Shown here: in pieces, positions 54,169-62,500 of the stretch
Layout of the letters: each line of letters opens with the position of its first letter
Position numbering within the stretch: the first letter of the stretch is position 1
Assembly: GCA_965220245.1 (NCBI GenBank)
Contig: CBDCPI010000001.1
Location: forward strand, 62,001 to 126,000
Origin: CBDCPI01 sp965220245
GTDB taxonomy: Bacteria; Chloroflexota; Dehalococcoidia; Lucifugimonadales; UBA3495
DNA length: 64,000 bases
Reading direction: 5' to 3'
Position numbers and translations under genes: made by a program
Notes under the pieces: model-generated
The model's database searches: none
What the model saw: only the letters and a program-made list of their open reading frames with translations
Told to the model about the DNA's origin: nothing

Positions 54169-55626
54169 ATGGGTCTAGAGCGGCGCCAAAGACCCCGCGA
54201 CTACGTCATCCGCCAACCTCGGCTTCGGGAGGTGCAACCAACCGCGACCGAGGCCGCGCCGCTGCGGCACCCGCGCCGTTTGTTCAGTTCACCCTTAATT
54301 CTGCTCTTCGGATTCGTGCTACTGATCGCCGCGGGCGGCCTGTTGCTCTCCCTTCCCATTTCGAATGCCGACAGCGGTTTCACCTCCCCGGTTATCTCTT
54401 TCTTCACCGCTATATCTGCGGTTACCGTCACCGGCCACACCGTGGTCAACACCCCCACCTACTGGAGCGTCTTTGGGCAGGCCGTTATCTTCATATTGAT
54501 GATGGTTGGCGGGCTTGGGTTCATGGTGGTCAGCACCTTTCTGTTGTTGATTATTGGGAACCGTTCCACGCTGCAGGAGCGGCTGGTCACCAGTTCCTTC
54601 ATGCGTGACACCGTGGGTGTTAACCAGATGGAGGGATTGCGGCGCATTGGCCGTAATGTCGTGCTCTTGGTATTTGCGTTATACGGCATCGGCGCCCTGG
54701 CGATTTTGTGGCAGATCCACGGTCTCGACGGAGCGGGTATCGGGAAGTCCCTGTGGCACTCCCTGTTTTTATCGGTGTCGTCCTTCAACAACTCCGGGCT
54801 TACTATCCTGCCGGAAGGAGCGGCCGGCGGCAGTCTCGCCAGGTTCGCCACCAGTCCGGGCCTGTTGTTGCTCACCGCGGCCTTGATGGTAGTGGGCGGA
54901 CTGGGTTGGACGGTGCTGGTGGATGTCTACCGGCAACGGCGCTTCGCCAGGTTCAGTCTGGACACCAAGCTGGTGGTGGTAACAAGCTTGTCCCTATGGG
55001 CTTTGGGCGCCGGAGTTTTACTGCTGGCGGAGTTTTTCAATCCCAGCACCCTGGGTGGACTGAGCTGGGCTGATAAAACGGTCGGCGTGGTATTTCAGTC
55101 GGTCAGCGGCAGAACGGCCGGCTTCGCCACCATGGACTTCGGCCTAGTTGAAGACGTAACCAAAATGACCTATTCGGGTCTGATGTTCATCGGCGGCGCG
55201 GCCGGATCGGTGGCTGGAGGCATCAAGGTCGTTACTTTCGCGGTGATTGTCGTCGCAGTGGTCTCATCTTTGCGCGGACGTTCCCAAGCCGAGGCCTTCG
55301 GACGCGAGATTCCCGTATCCCAACTTTACCGGGCGTTGACCGTGGCTATCTTGGGGGTCGCCATCATATTCGTGCTGATAGCCGTCCTGAACTCCACCGA
55401 GGCCAGCGTCCCATTAATCAATCTGATCTTCGACACCGTGTCGGCCTTGGGCACCACCGGCGCCTCCACGGGCATCGTGCCCGATCTGAGCCTTACGGGC
55501 AAGTGTTTGTTTATGCTGGCGATGTTTGTGGGGCGGATGGGACCGGTAGTCTTGGCCTTGTCGCTGGCGCCTAGGGAAGACCCCACCGTATACCGCTTTG
55601 CCCAGGAAAGGGTTAAAATAGGCTGA
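54169..55626 (+). CDS. trkH: TrkH/KtrB-type potassium channel subunit
   Basis: 485 residues, about 10 helices in four M1-P-M2 repeats. The selectivity-filter loops are visible: SAVTVTGHT, SSFNNSGLT, GRTAGFAT and ALGTTGAST. Basic N-terminal tail. Start ATG 54169. Moves K+ across the membrane with cytosolic TrkA-type RCK regulators, several of which follow directly: 55660, 56992, 57406. Confidence 0.95.
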   Translation: MGLERRQRPRDYVIRQPRLREVQPTATEAAPLRHPRRLFSSPLILLFGFVLLIAAGGLLLSLPISNADSGFTSPVISFFTAISAVTVTGHTVVNTPTYWSVFGQAVIFILMMVGGLGFMVVSTFLLLIIGNRSTLQERLVTSSFMRDTVGVNQMEGLRRIGRNVVLLVFALYGIGALAILWQIHGLDGAGIGKSLWHSLFLSVSSFNNSGLTILPEGAAGGSLARFATSPGLLLLTAALMVVGGLGWTVLVDVYRQRRFARFSLDTKLVVVTSLSLWALGAGVLLLAEFFNPSTLGGLSWADKTVGVVFQSVSGRTAGFATMDFGLVEDVTKMTYSGLMFIGGAAGSVAGGIKVVTFAVIVVAVVSSLRGRSQAEAFGREIPVSQLYRALTVAILGVAIIFVLIAVLNSTEASVPLINLIFDTVSALGTTGASTGIVPDLSLTGKCLFMLAMFVGRMGPVVLALSLAPREDPTVYRFAQERVKIG

Positions 55627-55659
55627 CCCTTCGGCAAGCTCAGGAGGTGGAAGACTGAG

Positions 55660-56394
55660 ATGAAGAAGCAAGTGTGCGTGATCGGTGTTGGCCGCTTTGG
55701 CGCCGCCGTAGCCCAAGAGTTGTATCAAGCGGGGCACGACGTATTGGCCATCGACAACGACGAGGCTTTGATTCAGGACCTGCTGGGCCAAGTGACCTAC
55801 GCCGTCCGAGCCGACGCCACTAACGAGTCGGTGCTGAAGGAGTTGGACGTAGCCGACTTCGACGTGGCGGTAGTGGCGCTGGGCAGCGAGAACGTCCAAG
55901 ACAGTATCCTGATCACGGTGCTGCTCAAGAGTATCGGAGTCCCCTTTGTGATCTCGCGGGCCACCAACGAACTGCACGGCGCAACCCTGGAACGAGTCGG
56001 AGCAGACCGGGTAGTGTTCCCGGAAATGGAGAGCGCGCGACGGACCGCCCACGTGGGCTTCACCGCCGGAGTAATTGACTACATGCCGATAGTGCCCAAC
56101 TTCGGCATCAGCAAAATGAGGCCGCCGGACCAAATGCACGGCCGGACCTTGGAGGAGGTTGGGCTAGGCGGCTCGCCTGACAAGCATGGTGTTTCCGTGC
56201 TCGCCATCCGGCGCGGCCGGACCTCCTTTCTACATCCGGCCAAGGACGAGGAGATCAAGCCGGGCGACGTATTGATCGTCGCCGGGTCCAATGAACACAT
56301 CGGTCACCTTTACGATTCGGCCTTGGAGTTACCAGCGCCGGTCAACTCGGTGAACGGCGCCCGTGGCCGGATTTCCGCTGGAGGTCCAAGATAG
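55660..56394 (+). CDS. trkA: TrkA/KtrA-type RCK regulator of potassium uptake
   Basis: 244 residues. RCK_N: CVIGVGRFGAAVAQELYQAG (GxGxxG), AIDNDEALIQDLL, VRADATNESVLKELDVADFD, RATNELHGATLERVGADRVV. RCK_C: GVSVLAIRRGRTSFLHPAKD and EIKPGDVLIVAGSNEHIGHL. Binds NAD(H)/ATP and gates TrkH. AGGAGG upstream lies about 12 nt from the ATG, inside a REP-like fragment. 33 bp after trkH. Confidence 0.94.
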   Translation: MKKQVCVIGVGRFGAAVAQELYQAGHDVLAIDNDEALIQDLLGQVTYAVRADATNESVLKELDVADFDVAVVALGSENVQDSILITVLLKSIGVPFVISRATNELHGATLERVGADRVVFPEMESARRTAHVGFTAGVIDYMPIVPNFGISKMRPPDQMHGRTLEEVGLGGSPDKHGVSVLAIRRGRTSFLHPAKDEEIKPGDVLIVAGSNEHIGHLYDSALELPAPVNSVNGARGRISAGGPR

Positions 56395-56531
56395 TAGCGG
56401 GTTGGAAGCGCCCACGGTGCGAGTGGGATTGGTTGAGTGGTGGTGAAAAACAGGCGCATTCTATAGGGACGGTCCCGCCATAGGGCGCGGCGCTACGGAG
56501 CCTAATCTTAGCCAAACGGTCGGTACAGCAA

Positions 56532-56987
56532 ATGCGAGTTAGTGCCAAGAAAATCCTGGTGCCAGTCAATGGACAACCGGTCAGTGAGCGGACCTTTCGG
56601 TGGGCCTGCCAGGCAGCCAAGGAATCGAAGGCGGAGCTACACGCTTTGTACGTAATCGAGGTCCCGTTGGAATTGCCCCTTGAGGCCGAGATTACCGAAG
56701 ACATAAACCGGGGTGAAGAGATCTTGACCCACATCGAAGCCATCGGGGCCCAGGAGAAGGTCAAGAACGTGCAGGCCAAATATCTGAGGGCCCGAGACGC
56801 CGGACCGGCCATTGTCCTGGAGTCTCGAGACCGGGATATGGACCTGATTATGTTGGGCATCCCCTACCGCCGCCACTTTAATGACTGCGATATGGGCACT
56901 ACCGCCAGCTACATCTTCCACAACGCGGTTTGCCAACTATTACTGTGGCGAGAGTCGGCCTCCACACCTGGTCTGCCCAGGGCCTAG
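56532..56987 (+). CDS. Universal stress protein (UspA family)
   Basis: 151 residues. KKILVPVNGQPVSERTFRWA CQAAKE is the usual start; LDLIMLGIPYRR-like sequence (DMDLIMLGIPYRRHFNDCDM) replaces the standard ATP loop GxxGxG..., and GTTASYIFHNAVCQLLLWR closes the domain. ATP binding is therefore doubtful. It sits among the trkA genes, where Usp proteins may tune K+ transport (inference). Confidence 0.85.
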   Translation: MRVSAKKILVPVNGQPVSERTFRWACQAAKESKAELHALYVIEVPLELPLEAEITEDINRGEEILTHIEAIGAQEKVKNVQAKYLRARDAGPAIVLESRDRDMDLIMLGIPYRRHFNDCDMGTTASYIFHNAVCQLLLWRESASTPGLPRA

Positions 56988-56991
56988 CCCG

Positions 56992-57393
56992 ATGCGGGTG
57001 CTAGTCTTGGGATGCAACCTGTTGGTCACCAAGTTGGTGGCCGATTTGGCTCAAGCAGACCACGACGTCACTGTAGTATCCCGGGACCGCCAGTGCTTGG
57101 CCCGAGTCGCCGCTGTGCCGCGAGTCACGGTTATATTGGCTGCCGAGCCCTTAATGCAGGACTACTTGCAAGCAGCCGGCATCGACACTACCGATGCCTT
57201 CTTGGCGCTTTCCAACGACGACCATCAGAACGCCCTCATGGCCCAAATTGCCTTGCACATCTTCAACGTGCCGAAGGTAGTTTGCCATCTGAGCGACCCA
57301 CAGCTACAGACCCTGTATTCCGGTTTGGGCCTGGACATTGTCGGTTACTCCGCCGGCCTGCTCCAGGATATTCGCCAAGTCGTAGAGAAATGA
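56992..57393 (+). CDS. Single-domain TrkA-N (RCK_N) protein
   Basis: 133 residues from ATG 56992. MRVLVLGCNLLVTKLVADLA is a Rossmann start with a degenerate glycine motif, followed by VILAAEPLMQDYLQAAGIDT, DAFLALSNDDHQNALMAQIA and PKVVCHLSDPQL. RCK_C is absent. Only 4 bp after usp and 12 bp before the next trkA, so co-transcribed. Possibly pairs with the neighbour to form a hetero-octameric gating ring. Confidence 0.88.
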   Translation: MRVLVLGCNLLVTKLVADLAQADHDVTVVSRDRQCLARVAAVPRVTVILAAEPLMQDYLQAAGIDTTDAFLALSNDDHQNALMAQIALHIFNVPKVVCHLSDPQLQTLYSGLGLDIVGYSAGLLQDIRQVVEK

Positions 57394-57405
57394 GGCCAAG
57401 GCATC

Positions 57406-58068
57406 ATGTACATAGTGGTCGTGGGGTGCAGCAAGGCCGGATACCACCTGACCAAGATGCTTTTGGCCTCGGGACATGAGGTCGTGGTAATCGACAAGAG
57501 CCCCGAGCGGTGCCAGCTTCTGTCCGACGAGACTGGAATAGTAACCATTCAGGGGGATGGGACCGACGAGCCTACCCTTCGCCGGGCCGGGATTTCCAGG
57601 GCCGATATCGTGGTCGCGGTGGCCGGACGGGACGATACGAACTTGGTTATTTGCCAGATGGCCAAGGAGAAGTTTCAAGTTCCCCGGACTATGGCGCTGA
57701 TCAAAGACCCGAAGAACGAACCAATCTTTCACATTCTCGAGGTGGATGTGGTGGTAAACGCCATCCACCAAATCTTGGCCAGTTTTGAGGAAGGGGTCCC
57801 GGGACGGCCCTTGGTGCACTTGATGGACCTGCGCGTTCAGGGAATGGAATTGGTCAGCGTCTCCATACCCGACGACGCCGCCATCTTGGGCAAACGACTA
57901 GGACAAGTGGAACTGCCGCCCAATTGTTTTATTTGCTTAGTGGTAAAGCGCAGCGGACCCGAGTTGCCCATCGACAGTACCATTATGGAGTTGGATGACG
58001 AGTTGATGGTGGTGACTCGGACCGGACAAGAGCAAATCCTCTACGACATCTTGACCGGAGTACAGTAA
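57406..58068 (+). CDS. TrkA-type RCK_N + RCK_C protein
   Basis: 220 residues. MYIVVVGCSKAGYHLTKMLL (nucleotide-binding loop, second Gly replaced), VVIDKSPERCQLLSDE, IQGDGTDEPTLRRAGISRAD, then RCK_C with ELVSVSIPDDAAILGKRLGQ and STIMELDDELMVVTRTGQEQ. Third TrkA-like gene in this run. Its TAA overlaps the pheA ATG by one base. Confidence 0.92.
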   Translation: MYIVVVGCSKAGYHLTKMLLASGHEVVVIDKSPERCQLLSDETGIVTIQGDGTDEPTLRRAGISRADIVVAVAGRDDTNLVICQMAKEKFQVPRTMALIKDPKNEPIFHILEVDVVVNAIHQILASFEEGVPGRPLVHLMDLRVQGMELVSVSIPDDAAILGKRLGQVELPPNCFICLVVKRSGPELPIDSTIMELDDELMVVTRTGQEQILYDILTGVQ

Positions 58069-58904
58069 TGCCCCGACGCTTGGCATACTTTGGACCGGCC
58101 GGCACCTACACTGAGGAAGCTGCTGTGCTATACGACCCTGACGCCGACCTTCAGGCCTTCCGGACGATTGCTGCTGTTGGGCAAGCCGTGGTGTCGGGGG
58201 TCACCGACAAGGGCGTGGTCCCCATTGAGAACAGCCTTGAAGGCTCGGTGACCTTTACTTTAGACCTGTTAATCGGAGACTCCCAGTTGTCCATCTACCA
58301 AGAGGTAGTGTTACCGATCAATCACTATCTGTTGACCAACCCCGGTGTCGATACCGAGAATATCGAGATAATCTTCTCCCACCCGCAATCACTAGCACAA
58401 TGCCGGGAGTATTTGGAGCGAAGGTTTCCTGATGCGCAGCAAATGGTGTCCGCCAGCAACTCCGCGGCGGTCTCCGACATGATGCAGAGCCGGGCCCCGG
58501 CAGCGGCGATTGCCTCCAAGCGGGCTGCCGAGTTGTACGGTGTGGAAATAATCGACCGGGACATTCAGGACGTCGCCAATAATGTTACCAGGTTCGCGGT
58601 GCTGGCCCGCCAAGACCATCCGCCAACCGGGAACGACAAGACGTCCATCTGCTTTTCCTTTGAACAGGACAAGCCGGGGCTGCTCTACAAGACCATCGGG
58701 GAGTTCGCTACCAGGGACATCAACTTGGTGAAGGTGGAATCACGGCCCACCAAGCAGTTGTTGGGGGAGTATATCTTCTTGATCGATTGTTGGGGTCACC
58801 GGCAGGACCCGGCGGTAAGCGAGGCGCTGGCGTCGCTAGAGGCTGAGGTGAGTATGCTGAAGGTCTTGGGGTCCTATCCACGTTGGGACGGTGGTAGCGT
58901 ATAA
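58068..58904 (+). CDS. pheA: Prephenate dehydratase
   Basis: 278 residues. RRLAYFGPAGTYTEEAAVLY, GVVPIENSLEGSVTFTLDLL, AAAIASKRAAELYGVEIIDR DIQDVANNVTRFAVL: the Thr of the TRF motif is catalytic. C-terminal ACT domain FEQDKPGLLYKTIGEFATRD, ESRPTKQLLGEYIFLIDC binds phenylalanine for feedback. Converts prephenate to phenylpyruvate. Translationally joined to the trkA-type gene before it. Confidence 0.96.
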   Translation: MPRRLAYFGPAGTYTEEAAVLYDPDADLQAFRTIAAVGQAVVSGVTDKGVVPIENSLEGSVTFTLDLLIGDSQLSIYQEVVLPINHYLLTNPGVDTENIEIIFSHPQSLAQCREYLERRFPDAQQMVSASNSAAVSDMMQSRAPAAAIASKRAAELYGVEIIDRDIQDVANNVTRFAVLARQDHPPTGNDKTSICFSFEQDKPGLLYKTIGEFATRDINLVKVESRPTKQLLGEYIFLIDCWGHRQDPAVSEALASLEAEVSMLKVLGSYPRWDGGSV

Positions 58905-59190
58905 TAATGCTGGTCCTTCCCGGAAACCGCCGCTAGCTTCACCACCCTACTACAACCCCGCACAGTTAGCAGCGAATCCGCACCAGGAAGGACCAGCAGG
59001 CTTAGGCTCTTTATGTGCACCGGGGTCCTCATCCACCACACCCGGAAAGCGCCGCACCAGCAGACCCCTTGGTCACCGCCAGAGCCTATTCACCCCTTGG
59101 TGGCACCACCCCCCACCACCGTTAACCACGACACGCCCAGTGCCACCGTTGGGAATTTACTTAAAAAAGTATTAGATTAAATTTAATTGT
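58905..59190 (-). ncRNA. Candidate structured non-coding RNA
   Basis: No gene fits here, but long complementary segments define three stems: 59140-59147 with 59099-59106 (GGTGGCAC/GTGCCACC); 59081-59087 with 59004-59010 (AGGCTCT/AGAGCCT) enclosing 59063-59068 with 59022-59027; and 58986-58997 with 58909-58920 (GCTGGTCCTTCC/GGAAGGACCAGC) enclosing 58967-58974 with 58928-58935. The last inner stem has a G-U pair only if the minus strand is transcribed; on the plus strand it would be a C-A mismatch. A strong minus-strand promoter precedes. I did not find RNase P, tmRNA, 6S or SRP RNA signatures. Confidence 0.5.
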
Positions 59191-59197
59191 TATGCCA

Positions 59198-59226
59198 ATA
59201 TTAGCCGTTATGTCAACGTTTGTCAA
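59198..59226 (-). promoter_or_regulatory. Promoter of the candidate ncRNA
   Basis: Minus strand TTGACA (59226-59221), exactly 17 bp, TAATAT (59203-59198), in A/T-rich DNA. It points away from the DUF2298 gene and toward the structured segment; no protein gene lies downstream of it before pheA, which is on the other strand. Confidence 0.6.
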
Positions 59227-59309
59227 CGGTATTATGTATACCTTTTATGTAAATAATTAGCTTTAATATAATACTGAAATCAGTTTCAGGCCAGGTGTAA
59301 GAGCCTTTA

Positions 59310-59474
59310 CCAAGGTCTTTTCATTCTCATTCTGAGCCTCCTTTCTGTCATTCCGAGCAGCGCGAGGAATCCAAAATTCTTGCTGGGACCAACTTCGCCT
59401 TTCCAGAGGGATTTTAGACCCCTCACTGCGTTCGGGGTGACACCGCGTTCGGGGTGACAATGAAAAGGCCCTGG
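59310..59474. repeat. 165-bp inverted-repeat element, copy 2
   Basis: CCAAGGTCTTTTCATT (59310-59325) and AATGAAAAGGCCCTGG (59459-59474) are the ends. Inverted relative to 25513-25678 and nearly identical over its length. Sits at the 3' side of the DUF2298 gene. Confidence 0.7.
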
Positions 59475-59547
59475 AGCCTTTACCGTAGTTGCAGACAGAG
59501 CAACCCATCCCGAAACTGGACTAGGCGCCGACAGCGGCCCCGAGGTC

Positions 59548-62500
59548 CTAGTTGACCTGGTAAATCGACACCCCACTGTTCCGAAAGACCTCTTGGATCA
59601 GGCCGAGTTCCTTCAATTCGACGAACTTCCGTAGTCCATCCGGCCGGTAATAGGTCCTCTCCAAGCCCCCCACCACGACGTATTTGACATCAAACCGACG
59701 CAACAGGTCCTGAGCTTTGGCTAAATCCGTGGTGTTGTAAGTCTCTGCAATCCGCGCCGCCCGGTCCACGATCGCAGGATAATAGTCGGACCTCTGCTGA
59801 GTCTGGTGCCAAGGCCAACCCAGCACCGTGGGTAGACCGGTGTAAGCGGCGATCCGCGAGCCCCAGTGATATTGCTCGGTGTGAGCTTCAAGCACTACCG
59901 GACTGCCGCTGACATGGTCTTGAAGCCACCGGATAGCTTCTAGGTCCCACTTCAAATCGATTGCCTGCTCCCGCTCGAAATGGACCGCCCGGCCCATGTA
60001 TGCAGACCCGTCAAGAGTTGCCGGAAGGGAGTTAAACCGGTGGCCGGTCCGCGCTTTAGTGCCCAACGCCGTATAAACCAGGCTGCAACCCACCAGCAAC
60101 ACCACGAGGCATATCCACGCCCCTTTGGCCCAAGCCCATCGCCCTCGCGGCGCTAGCCTGAGGCCCATGGTCACCAACATATAGGCCGACACCAGGCTGA
60201 GCAATACCCACACTTCCAAAGAATACTTGAAGAAGGTATTCATCCGGCCGATGTCGCCTTCGATGCGCAAGAAGTCGAGGCCGATGGCCAGCGCCAAGGC
60301 CATCCCCAAAAGCAGCAGCACTACCGAGGTATAAGGCCGGTCTTCCCGGCCCGACTCTAGCAGAGTCCATGCCGACGTCGCAGTTAAGAGCAACAGACCC
60401 AGAAGGACGACCGCAGTCCAGTAACCGGTCACCCCGAGAAGTACCCCTAAGCCTAATCCCAAGACCCACGTCCAACCGAGCCAAGCCGGATGGTCCTCCG
60501 GCGGAGACATCTTCCTAAGACCCCTGGCCGATACCAGCCGGCCGATGGCCCCCTTGGCCACCAGCGACGCTAGGGTCCGCCGGGAGCTATAGACCAAGAA
60601 GCTAGCGATAATAACCAGGAACAAACCGTGCATCCCCAGAAACCGGTCTATGGGGGTGCGCCACCGGGACGCCTCTAGGCCAGCATTGAAAGCCTCATAG
60701 GATTGGTGAAAGGGCAAAAATAGTAGTAGGCTCAGTACAATCACTCCGGCGGCCAGGACCCCCAAGAGCAGGGGCTTCGACGCTTTGGCGGCCGGTTTGA
60801 AGTAGACTGCCACCGCCAGGAAACCCAGGGTAAGCAACAGGTAAGTGGGGTAGTCCCAGCTATTGATGACCCAGAGAGAACCCAGGGCCAAGGCCAAGAC
60901 TACCGCAACCGCCGCCGCCCACCAGTTGCGGTACCTACCCAACCCCACGGCTAGGGTCATACCCAGACCGATGACCAACAGTGTAAACGGGACTACCATC
61001 ATGTGGGGGTGCAGATCGGCAAATAGGAAAGTGAAAAAGGGAAACTCGGTGATGTGGGGAGACAGGTCCGGGGCGCCCGGCGCCTTGTCGGGGACCCAAA
61101 AAAGCAGCGGCGAGGGATCGAAGTTCTCCTGTACATCAAGCATCCGGCTGCTACGCCAAAAGTCGAAGGACGGGAGCGCTCCGCCATGGACCATCTTGTG
61201 CCAAGCGCCCTGTACTAGTTGAACAATGCCGTCCAAGTTGCCAATTACCGCCACAAACATTGCCGCCAGCAAGCCGCCAGCCATCGGACTCCAACCGGTA
61301 AGGCGCCAGCTAGTAGCCTCCGCCGCCAGCGACGAAGCGGGCCCGTCCCTACCGGAACCGGCATTCGGGGCCTCCTCGGGCGGCAGCCGGCCGGGTGTCG
61401 CTGCCTCCTCACTGGACGTCTCCACACCAGCGTCCCTCTCATTGACCATATTCCGGGCCATATTCCGGCTCCAGCGCACCCCTTCGGTCAAGTTGTAAAC
61501 CAGGGTGTAAGCGCCGGTCACCGTCAACGCGAAGAACAGCGGCACCGCCAAGTTAAACGCAATCGTGGGAAGAATACCGGTTACCTGAATTAGTCCACCC
61601 AGAACGAAGTAGCCAAAGTAGTAGTAGTTCAAATATCCGCCGGAGAACCACGGGTCGAAAGGAGGCAGCGAGGTCGAGCGGACTACGGCGTTCAGGTAGG
61701 CTAACTCCATAGGCTTCTCTCCACCCAGCCACGGGTGCCACAGGTCCGGATTAGCCGCCCTTACCCCGACGAACGCCAAGAATGCCGCTAGAAACAGTGC
61801 TTCTCCCCCGGCCAACAACCGCCAATGCCGCCTGAGGAAACCCAGAATCTCTCGCCATTGGGCCATTAGCACCAGCCCCGACAGGACTGCCACCACTAAA
61901 AAACCCAAGCCCACCGGCCCACGAGAAAAGTCCAACCAACCCAGACTCACCGTCAACCAAGCTACGTAGCTCACGCCCAGCAGGCCGACGATTCGGGCCA
62001 AGATGATGCCCCGGTCCGGCAGCGGCCGGAAAATAAACATGCACAACGGCAGGGCGGCCAAGTAGGCCAACTCCACCACCAGCAACCAAGCTATCACCGG
62101 TGCCCGGTTGGTCCAGCTACTACGGTCAAAGAGCTTCGACCAAGTGCCCCCGGCTTGCTGCACTGCCTTCTCGTCATCCGAGAGCATCAGCCCCGCCACC
62201 GGGCGCTCCGGCGCACCTCGCAGCGGCGTTGTCAGCAGTAGCCGCAAGTCAGGCACGGAGAGCCTGTCCGCATTGCGGAAGACCAGGACCCGGGGATGAT
62301 CGTAGCCGGTCACGTTGTCGTCGGCGTAGCCCAGGTTGAAACTTGCAGGAGACGCCCTTGCCGCAGAGAGGGCTCCTGGAACCGGCAACCCAGCACTTCT
62401 CAAGGGCTCGTCCCGGAACTCCACCCCCGCCAGACTAGGATAAGAAGTAAAGGCGCGTTCCAAGCGGTAACCCAATTCACCGCCGAACAGCCGCCGGTAG

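Noticed and set aside
58905..59190. RNase P RNA, tmRNA, 6S or SRP RNA as identity of the structured segment
   Set aside because: The conserved core motifs (for example GAGGAAAGTC of RNase P or GGAAGGAAGC of SRP) are absent on both strands.
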